NCBI GenBank assembly: GCA_018659505.1 | Contig: JABJMI010000537.1 | Coordinates: 1-7,065, forward strand | Direction: 5' to 3' | DNA: 7,065 nucleotides | Origin: Planctomicrobium sp. | GTDB lineage: Bacteria > Planctomycetota > Planctomycetia > Planctomycetales > Planctomycetaceae | Part shown: one piece after another, positions 1-4,994 of the stretch | Numbering within the stretch: the first letter of the stretch is position 1 | Layout of the letters: each line of letters opens with the position of its first letter | Position numbers and translations under genes: made by a program | Notes under the pieces: model-generated | Seen by the model: only the letters and a program-made list of their open reading frames with translations | Told to the model about the DNA's origin: nothing | Database searches by the model: none

Positions 1-1
1 A

Positions 2-313
2 ACCGAAGTAACTGCATTAAGCCGAGAAATTGAACGATTAAGACATAGACTTCAACAGCAAGGCATAATAGCAAATGAAGAAGCTGAAAGCGACGAAAGC
101 CAGGAGGAAATGCTAGCTGTAGAAACACCAAACAATGAAAGAATCATGTCTCACAATGAAGCGATCATTCCGAGCTTTCGAAATTCTTCAGATTTATTAA
201 TTCCTGCCATCATGCGCATCCAGTCTGAAAATCGATGGAACGGGATTTTGTTAATTCTCAATGGACTATTATTGATGGTAGTCGGAAAGTTCGCATTGAA
301 AAAAATCAAGTAG
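2..313 (+). CDS. C-terminal part of an unidentified protein with a hydrophobic tail (5' end outside window)
   Basis: The frame is open from the first complete codon at base 2 to the TAG at 311-313, giving 103 residues with no need for an internal start. An ATG at 110 exists but sits inside this continuous frame and has no reason to be preferred. The visible part begins with a charged, heptad-like stretch (SREIERLRHRLQQQG), probably coiled coil. An acidic segment rich in Glu, Ser and Asn follows, and the last 25 residues start WNGILLILNGLLLMVVG and end KFALKKIK, which looks like one membrane-spanning helix with a basic tail. Inferred topology is a tail-anchored or last-helix membrane protein. 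I do not recognise the family and the N-terminal domain that would define it is missing. Confidence 0.6.
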   Translation, partial: TEVTALSREIERLRHRLQQQGIIANEEAESDESQEEMLAVETPNNERIMSHNEAIIPSFRNSSDLLIPAIMRIQSENRWNGILLILNGLLLMVVGKFALKKIK

Positions 314-322
314 TCAGAAGAT

Positions 323-583
323 CTAGCTCTTTAGTTCAGCTTCAGAGCAGATCCACCAACGCCATTTCTGTCTGCAGATGTTGGTGCACCATTTACACAT
401 CGGTTTGCCTTTCTTGTTGTGAGAATACAAAAAGTTGTTTCCAAGAAGGACACGCTTAATCACCATTCCCCACGGCTCTTCCACGTGAGCTGCTAACCGA
501 AATAATTCCTTTGGGTTTTCAACGCTTTGCAGGGTAGGAGAGTGAAAATACCCAAAGCTATTAGCAACTGAGATTTCTTGGGG
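323..583 (-). pseudogene. Probable remnant of an HNH-type endonuclease (N-terminal zinc-binding part)
   Basis: Reading the minus strand, a frame is open from 583 to a TAG at 323-325 (86 codons) and is bounded upstream by a TGA at 584-586. The only ATG lies at 464-466 and would give 47 residues. That stretch contains LLGNNFLYSHNKKGKPMCKW followed by a cysteine cluster: C-x2-C-x3-C-x8-C, with Cys at residues 24, 27, 31 and 40 of the 47. From family knowledge, the phrase 'YSH..GKP-CxWC ... CSE' resembles the segment before the HNH domain of HNH endonucleases common in planctomycetes and other environmental bacteria. In those the chain continues through another Cys and the HNH motif; here it stops right after CSEAELKS. 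So I read it as a truncated gene copy. A functional 47-residue zinc-binding peptide is a less likely alternative. Confidence 0.4.
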
Positions 584-856
584 TCAGAAACAAAGTCCTG
601 TCCGTTCACCAGCGATAATCTGGATTGCTGAGGCAAGGAGCTGATTCCACAAGATCAGAGTCATTAAAGAAGGACTAATAGCTAAACAGTGCTAAGCTGT
701 TTGCAGCAAGCCGCTGAAATTGTTCTACCGTCAAAAAGTTGACCGATGTATTGGCTTGAGCGGTGCAACCCTCAATATCTGTTTGGCTAGGTGTTATCCA
801 TACCCGAATCGAACATAACGGACATTATCGGACGTTGGGGTCTGTTCCTTTTACGA

Positions 857-876
857 GGGGTTTCGTTTGAAACCCC
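857..876. repeat. Perfect 8-bp inverted repeat with 4-base loop
   Basis: GGGGTTTC (857-864) and GAAACCCC (869-876) pair perfectly around the loop GTTT. It lies about 100 bases past the end of the CvpA-family gene in that gene's direction. There is no T-run on either side, so it is not a standard intrinsic terminator, though it could mark a transcript end. A GGGGTCTG stretch lies just to its left (from about 837). Confidence 0.6.
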
Positions 877-977
877 GGCTGGTCACCCTTTAGGAGAGAA
901 CTGAATCTTCTTTATTTGGACGCCAGGTTCTTTCACCATCAAACATTCTTTGTTGTCGCGGGAAGGATCAAAGTGTT

Positions 978-2240
978 CTATCGCAGCGAGCCAGTGGGTG
1001 AATTGTTAACGGCTTTGAGTCGTTGTTGCATTTCTGGTTTCAGGCTGGAAATTGATATACCAGCGACTTCCAGTTGACGGACGATTCGTTCTTCAAGTGT
1101 GCTCTGCCCTGATGTCTTTCGATCAGGATCAGGCAGCGACCAGATATCAGCGTTCCAGTCTTGAAGCACTCCGAGATAAACATTGTCTGGGAGTGTCCCC
1201 AGGAAACCTTCAATCTGTTTTTCAAACTCAAGTCTCGCTGTTTCATCAGCGGTGTATGCGGAGACGATCTGTTTGCGAATGGAATCAATTTCTGAACGTG
1301 CCACCACTGGATTGTTAGGAATGATTGGTGGAGCAGTAGAGTTTGGAAGTATTGGATCTGAATTTGGAATCACTTCAGTGGTTGAATTTGAAACTTGTAA
1401 AACGTCCTTCAATTGCCCCAACAATACCTGAGAGCCTTGTTGGCTCCATAATTGAAATTCTCGTTCAATCTGTGAACGTTTTTCTATAGGAACATCCTGT
1501 AAAACAGTGACCAGTTTTTGCAGTAATGTATTTTGAGTTTGGGGATCAGATTCATTCTGCAAAGCGCCAACTAAACTTTCTTGAGTTTGGACGCTCACAA
1601 GTTGAGTGAGCTGCGTAAGCAATGTTGAATTCGATTGGTTCGACGGAATAACATCTCCGTTATCGTTCGAATTAGATGCGTTTTTCACGTCTGAAAAATG
1701 ATCATGATCGTCGGCGTAGTGCTCGTGCATTCCATCTTCATCTAACAAATGGATATATTTCTCCAAAGCGTCGACAAGTTTGGCGGGCAAAATTGGGAGA
1801 TATGGATGTAGAGTTCTCACGATACGAGCGGCAGCAACTCCGCTGCGAGAATCTTTCAAAGCTTCGCGTGCATCTTCAGACATCGTGACAGCTAAGAAAG
1901 TGATGATCAGACAAAGAATCACCCCTTTTACGAATCCGAAAACGGCTCCGAGGTGCTTATCAAATTCTTTGAGTTTCACCTTCGCCAGGAATTCGGTAAT
2001 TCGTCCTGCGATGACGTAAGAAATAAGCGTAAAAACCACATACGCACCGAAAAGAATCACCCAGTTATTGAGTGGCGGTTCTAAAGAGACATACGGTCCA
2101 GCCGCGGCAGAAATGGCGTCCGCGAAAACAAAGCAAATGACAATCCCAGCGATGCCGGCGAGTTGCCAGACCATCCCCTTCGCAGCACCGCGCACGGTGA
2201 AGTAAATGAGGATTGCCAATACCAAAATGTCATACCACAT
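978..2240 (-). CDS. CvpA-family membrane protein with long C-terminal extension
   Basis: Predicted inner-membrane protein of the CvpA (colicin V production) family, 420 residues. The N-terminal 120 residues carry the expected hydrophobic segments at about 4-17, 23-45, 59-79 and 100-120, with the family-like opening WYDILVLAILIYFTVRGAAK followed by GMVWQLAGI, and a basic loop before the last helix (KLKEFDKHLGAVFGFVKG). Classical CvpA proteins are about 160-180 residues; this one continues for some 240 hydrophilic residues. The extension has a His/Asp cluster at 171-182 (HEHYADDHDH), an Asn/Ser/Gln/Thr-rich stretch to about 250, a Pro/Asn-rich linker at 284-313 and a helical end. I chose the ATG at 2238-2240; a GTG four codons upstream (2250-2252) is possible but would place extra residues before the usual CvpA start. 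Family function is poorly defined (envelope integrity, colicin V export in E. coli). It is probably transcribed alone. Confidence 0.8.
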   Translation of the reverse strand: MWYDILVLAILIYFTVRGAAKGMVWQLAGIAGIVICFVFADAISAAAGPYVSLEPPLNNWVILFGAYVVFTLISYVIAGRITEFLAKVKLKEFDKHLGAVFGFVKGVILCLIITFLAVTMSEDAREALKDSRSGVAAARIVRTLHPYLPILPAKLVDALEKYIHLLDEDGMHEHYADDHDHFSDVKNASNSNDNGDVIPSNQSNSTLLTQLTQLVSVQTQESLVGALQNESDPQTQNTLLQKLVTVLQDVPIEKRSQIEREFQLWSQQGSQVLLGQLKDVLQVSNSTTEVIPNSDPILPNSTAPPIIPNNPVVARSEIDSIRKQIVSAYTADETARLEFEKQIEGFLGTLPDNVYLGVLQDWNADIWSLPDPDRKTSGQSTLEERIVRQLEVAGISISSLKPEMQQRLKAVNNSPTGSLR

Positions 2241-2322
2241 GATCTCTATCACTCCGTTACCAGAAGATCTGTAAACGGGAGTTTATGTAGCGCTGGCAGT
2301 TCAGGTAAAGCCCGGTTTGGAA

Positions 2323-2354
2323 TTTGCGTGATTCAAATAGAATTGAATCGCAAA
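2323..2354. repeat. Imperfect inverted repeat upstream of the CvpA-family gene
   Basis: GATTCAA (2330-2336) and TTGAATC (2343-2349) pair perfectly around a 6-base loop. The flanks TTTGCG (2323-2328) and CGCAAA (2349-2354) can extend the stem, with ATTCAA/TTGAAT inside and a 2-base bulge. It lies about 85-115 bases before the CvpA start, so it may be an operator in the promoter region or a leader hairpin. No convincing -35/-10 pair was seen here. Confidence 0.4.
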
Positions 2355-2402
2355 ATCCGAAAAGCACTCTCTAAGATAGGCGCTTTGAAGAGAATAGGAT
2401 TT

Positions 2403-2436
2403 GTTTTACCGAGCACTTATAAGTGCTCGGCAAAAC
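2403..2436 (-). terminator. Perfect 22-bp palindrome behind trxB, possible terminator
   Basis: CCGAGCACTTA (2409-2419) is followed directly by its exact reverse complement (2420-2430). After one mismatched pair (2408/2431), GTTTT (2403-2407) and AAAAC (2432-2436) pair as well, so the stem could reach 16 pairs. It starts 18-24 bases past the trxB stop, where a terminator would be expected. The 3' side has only TAAAAC on the minus strand, with no real U-tract, so intrinsic termination is uncertain. The symmetry would also suit a dimeric DNA-binding protein. Confidence 0.5.
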
Positions 2437-2453
2437 TTATCGACTGCAATCGC

Positions 2454-3524
2454 TTACCAGTTATGAGTGTCGACCCCGAGGAAGCGTTCTGCATCGAGAG
2501 CTGCCATGCAACCGGTTCCGGCAGCGGTGACTGCTTGACGATAGTTATCATCTGCAACATCACCAGCAGCGAAGACCCCTTCAACGCTGGTGTTGGTCCT
2601 GAATGGAACGGTCCATTTCAGATAGCCTTTTTCGTTCATCTCCAAATGCCCTTTCAGAAATTCGGTATTTGGAGTGTGTCCGATGGCTGCGAAGTAGCCA
2701 GCAGCTTCAAGTTCTTCAGTCTGACTTTCATCTTCGGTGCTACTAATACGAACGGATTGAACTCCCGCTTCGTCGCTGCCGAGGATTTCGTCGATTGTTG
2801 AATTCCATTTGACTTCGATTTTCGGATTGTCCAATGCACGTTGAGCCATCACTTTACTGGCGCGAAATTCTTCACGTCGATGTACGATATAGACCTTGGA
2901 GGCGAATTTTGACAGGTAGTCCGATTCTTCCATGGCACTATCCCCTCCCCCGACGACGACAACTGGATTGTCGCGGAATCTAGGAAGTGCTCCATCGCAA
3001 ACGGCACAGGCAGAGACCCCTGCATTCTTGAATTGCTTCTCTGAGTCGAGACCGAGGTAATTCGCCCGAGCACCAGTTGCAATGATGACAGTTTTCGATT
3101 GGATGTCTTGACCAGACGATGTTTTCATCTTGAATGGTCGCTGCGAGAAGTCGACTTCGACAACATCTTCGGTGATGGCACGTGTGCCAAAATTGATCGC
3201 CTGCTGCCGCATCAGTTCCATCAATTCAGGACCACTGGCTCCTGCTTTTTGATGTTCGCTGAGCATGTATTGACGATCTTCTGAAATCGATGACTTCAGA
3301 TATTCGCTCAGATCACCATGTGGGAAGCCAGGGAAATTCTCCACTTCAGTGGTGATTGCCAGTTGCCCTTGAGGAGGTCGACCGAGATCCCAGTTTTCCT
3401 GAGTGTTTTCACCTTCGATGCACAAAGGTTTCATACCGGCTCTTGCAGCGTAAATCGCAGCGGTCCATCCCGCAGGACCGGACCCGATGATAACAACTTC
3501 TTCTAATGTAGATTCTTCAGACAA
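2454..3524 (-). CDS. trxB: Thioredoxin-disulfide reductase
   Basis: Cytoplasmic flavoprotein that uses NADPH to reduce oxidised thioredoxin, supplying electrons for ribonucleotide reduction and disulfide repair. All family hallmarks are present: FAD-binding GSGPAG (14-19), the VENFPGF stretch (61-67), the ATGA segment (150-153), the redox-active CAVC (Cys173 and Cys176), the NADPH-binding GGGDSA (192-197) followed by HRREEFRAS (215-223), IGHTPNTE (281-288) and the second FAD motif GVFAAGD (316-322). At 356 residues it is longer than the usual 310-325; the excess is mainly a hydrophilic insert at about 70-97, between the VENFPGF and [12 protein letters not shown] blocks. The start is TTG (3522-3524), preceded by GGAG with 7-base spacing; no in-frame ATG lies just upstream and a nearby ATG is followed at once by TGA. 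It stands alone between two gaps, with a consensus -10 box in front. Confidence 0.95.
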   Translation of the reverse strand: MSEESTLEEVVIIGSGPAGWTAAIYAARAGMKPLCIEGENTQENWDLGRPPQGQLAITTEVENFPGFPHGDLSEYLKSSISEDRQYMLSEHQKAGASGPELMELMRQQAINFGTRAITEDVVEVDFSQRPFKMKTSSGQDIQSKTVIIATGARANYLGLDSEKQFKNAGVSACAVCDGALPRFRDNPVVVVGGGDSAMEESDYLSKFASKVYIVHRREEFRASKVMAQRALDNPKIEVKWNSTIDEILGSDEAGVQSVRISSTEDESQTEELEAAGYFAAIGHTPNTEFLKGHLEMNEKGYLKWTVPFRTNTSVEGVFAAGDVADDNYRQAVTAAGTGCMAALDAERFLGVDTHNW

Positions 3525-3547
3525 TGTTTCACTCCATAAAACAATAA

Positions 3548-3563
3548 GACCATAGTGATGGTC
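3548..3563. promoter_or_regulatory. 6-bp hairpin in the trxB leader
   Basis: GACCAT (3548-3553) and ATGGTC (3558-3563) pair perfectly around AGTG. If transcription starts near 3585, the hairpin lies in the 5' leader, ending about 10 bases before the GGAG ribosome binding site. It could affect translation start or be a protein-binding site. A longer, wobble-containing inverted repeat (CGAAT...ATTCG, 3571-3589) sits next to it, around the inferred transcription start. Confidence 0.35.
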
Positions 3564-3591
3564 ATGATGTCGAATTGATTATTGATTCGGG

Positions 3592-3597
3592 ATTATA
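3592..3597 (-). promoter_or_regulatory. Candidate -10 box of the trxB promoter
   Basis: The minus strand reads TATAAT here, a perfect sigma-70-type -10 box, about 70 bases upstream of the TTG start. A matching -35 is weak (CTGTAT around 3616-3621). The inferred transcript start is near 3585, giving a leader of about 60 bases. Confidence 0.4.
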
Positions 3598-3748
3598 CTC
3601 ATGATGGCAAGAGAGATACAGTTCTCGCTAAGAGGAGACTGCACAAATGCGAGAATGAGAAATCAGGTCATTCTTCGATGCATTGCCATATCTAGAAATC
3701 CCCTGCCGGGGATCTCGTGTCAGAGAACGAGAGATACAACCTCGATTT

Positions 3749-3804
3749 CATTCTTCACGGTCCATTCTTCACGGTCCATTCTTCACGGTCCATTCTTCAC
3801 GGTG
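3749..3804. repeat. Four tandem copies of a 14-bp repeat
   Basis: The unit CATTCTTCACGGTC occurs at 3749-3762, 3763-3776 and 3777-3790, and with one change in the last base at 3791-3804. The copies are otherwise identical and directly adjacent. The array lies about 150 bases upstream of the trxB -10 box and over 180 bases past the lipoprotein stop. It may be a variable-number repeat produced by slippage or an array of binding sites; the 14-bp period does not match helical phasing. Confidence 0.9.
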
Positions 3805-3858
3805 ATGTGGATTTAATATTGCGTGATCGCTGCCGCGATGTGAGCCCTTCATCCTAAT

Positions 3859-3911
3859 CTTCTCCCCATTATTACAATGCTGGCAAGAATTGAATCTTTG
3901 TAGGGGAGAAG
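3859..3911. repeat. 9-bp perfect inverted repeat with 35-base loop
   Basis: CTTCTCCCC (3859-3867) and GGGGAGAAG (3903-3911) are exact reverse complements. They lie 75-127 bases past the lipoprotein stop codon, so a transcript running through would fold here. There is no U-tract directly after it. Confidence 0.45.
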
Positions 3912-3985
3912 GGACAGCGGTTCGCTATGCTCACTCATATTCGATAGTTCTTTATCTCATATCACGTAGAAGTGAGACTTCTGTA

Positions 3986-4741
3986 TCAATGAATCGTGTA
4001 TTTCGTTTGAGCGACCTCTGGAGCATTGATCAGGAACTTTTCGAACTGAGCTGCGAGATCGAGTTTGGGTAAGACTTCACTGAGGAGAGTTTGATTTTCG
4101 CGAATGGTAATCAGGCTTCCCTCAGGAGTATTCTGGACAATTAGCAAAAATTCGCTGAGGGCAACAAGTTCTTGAACTCGATTGAGAATCTCGCGATGCT
4201 GCTCTGGTGTTGATGCTTGGTCACGATAGTCAGTTTCTGCCTGTTCGAGTTGTTCCGTCAATCTTCTTTGTGTTAACAGAATCGGAACTTCTCCTTTCAC
4301 TGCAGCAGCTGACCATGCCAATGTAATTTTTGTTGCTAGCTTTGCAAAATCCTCGGGAGAAACACCGACCAACTGAAAAGCCTTGGCAAGACTTCTCTCC
4401 TGCCTCCAGTTTGTCCCCTGTGCTTCAGCATTGATTGCTGAACGTAATGAGTGTCGCAGGCTCTCGACATACACATCGAAATCCTCATCTTCTTTGATCG
4501 AGAGAGAGAGAGCCGCTTTGTTGAATACTGGAACTTTTTGATCGGGCAGTCGCTGCACAATTTCAAGAAACTGTGTCACTTCTCCTTCTGTCAGTGGAGA
4601 ATCGAGACTAGTCTCTACCAGCTTGATAGACGTCTTTGGGGCAGATTTCTTTTCGACTGCCCTACCCTGCTCTGATCGCCCACAACCCATTCCAACGAAA
4701 GTGATTACCAGAAGTGTATAGTGAAAAGAGAATTTGATCAT
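3986..4741 (-). CDS. Putative lipoprotein of unknown function
   Basis: The product has 251 residues. I placed the start at the ATG 4739-4741 because it begins a short signal sequence, MIKFSFHYTLLVITFVGMGC: basic start, hydrophobic core and Cys20 as the likely lipid attachment site. The lipobox (V-G-M-G-C) is only approximate, so lipidation is inferred. An AAGAAG lies six bases upstream as a weak ribosome binding site. An in-frame ATG at 4885 would add 48 residues that are polar, Cys-containing and unlike a signal peptide, and would cover a perfect hairpin. The mature part is polar (to about 50) and then almost wholly alpha-helical, with amphipathic stretches at about 51-66, 86-107, 160-175 and 180-204. 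I see no catalytic motif and recognise no family. It would be attached to a membrane and face the periplasm. It is isolated from its neighbours by a terminator on one side and a long gap on the other. Confidence 0.65.
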   Translation of the reverse strand: MIKFSFHYTLLVITFVGMGCGRSEQGRAVEKKSAPKTSIKLVETSLDSPLTEGEVTQFLEIVQRLPDQKVPVFNKAALSLSIKEDEDFDVYVESLRHSLRSAINAEAQGTNWRQERSLAKAFQLVGVSPEDFAKLATKITLAWSAAAVKGEVPILLTQRRLTEQLEQAETDYRDQASTPEQHREILNRVQELVALSEFLLIVQNTPEGSLITIRENQTLLSEVLPKLDLAAQFEKFLINAPEVAQTKYTIH

Positions 4742-4782
4742 GGTTGTCTTCTTACTACTGTGTTGAGAGTCGAGCAGAGATC

Positions 4783-4810
4783 GAGTTCTTCGTTGTTCAT
4801 TGAAGAACTC
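4783..4810. promoter_or_regulatory. Perfect 9-bp inverted repeat in the lipoprotein gene leader
   Basis: GAGTTCTTC (4783-4791) and GAAGAACTC (4802-4810) pair exactly around a 10-base loop, about 42-69 bases upstream of the chosen start. A second, shorter one (CTGTC 4831-4835 / GACAG 4845-4849) lies further upstream. These may be leader RNA hairpins or an operator; the sequence does not decide which. Confidence 0.45.
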
Positions 4811-4910
4811 TGGAGAACAACTTTGGGGTTCTGTCTCGTGGCATGACAGTATCTCTGGGGTGAATAGCTGCCTTCGAGGACACATGGTTGAGCAGAATAC
4901 TCATTAAATA

Positions 4911-4941
4911 AAAAAGCGGGAAGACGTTCTTCCCGCTTTTT
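4911..4941 (-). terminator. Rho-independent terminator of the BBP7 gene
   Basis: AAAAAGCGGGAAGA (4911-4924) and its exact reverse complement (4928-4941) form a perfect 14-bp stem with loop CGT. The stem has a GC core and A/T ends, which gives a U-tract on the minus-strand transcript. It lies 54 bases past the BBP7 stop codon. The symmetric A/T flanks mean it could also stop plus-strand transcripts. Confidence 0.88.
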
Positions 4942-4994
4942 ATTTCAGGTCCGGCTAAGAACTCTGTTGTAAATTCAATCTGTGAATTGAGTGA

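Larger units (their letters stand above)
314..977. other. Intergenic region of about 660 bases without an intact gene
   Basis: No intact gene is visible on either strand. The left part holds a short minus-strand frame (323-583) resembling an HNH endonuclease fragment. The rest is stop-rich in the frames I followed. It contains a weak inverted repeat AAACAG/CTGTTT (684-702), two stretches beginning GGGGTC (about 580 and 837), the repeated word CGGAC near 817-835 and a perfect hairpin at 857-876. The mixture of gene debris and short structured elements suggests decayed mobile or accessory DNA between two convergent genes. Confidence 0.55.
3525..3985. other. 461-base intergenic region upstream of trxB
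   Basis: No gene is supported here. Counting down from the lipoprotein gene, the gap holds a small AGAAGT/ACTTCT hairpin (3968-3982) just past its stop codon, a 9-bp inverted repeat (3859-3911), four 14-bp tandem repeats (3749-3804), a 6-bp hairpin ATCCCC/GGGGAT (3698-3713), an inverted pair TTCTCGC/GCGAGAA (3622-3655), the trxB -10 box (3592-3597) and a leader hairpin (3548-3563). Short frames across it have no recognisable content. Confidence 0.6.

Noticed and set aside
235..459. Plus-strand open frame of 74 codons over the end of the first gene
   Set aside because: It overlaps the partial membrane-protein gene in another frame and lies antisense to the HNH-like fragment; its Cys-rich appearance is a by-product of that.
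607..609. GTG-started minus-strand frame reading VNGQDFVSDPKKSQ
   Set aside because: It is short, overlaps the HNH-like frame, ends at a TAG after about 38 codons and has no recognisable content or ribosome binding site.
2163..2801. Plus-strand open frame of 212 codons
   Set aside because: It runs antisense across the start of the CvpA-family gene, the gap and the 3' part of trxB. Both genes are supported by clear family motifs on the minus strand, and the plus-strand translation has no recognisable content.
3749..3804. CRISPR array
   Set aside because: The 14-bp units are directly adjacent, with no spacers, and no cas genes are nearby.
4742..4885. N-terminal 48-residue extension of the lipoprotein gene
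   Set aside because: The extra residues are polar, would bury the signal sequence and span a perfect leader hairpin; the start at 4741 fits a lipoprotein signal much better.
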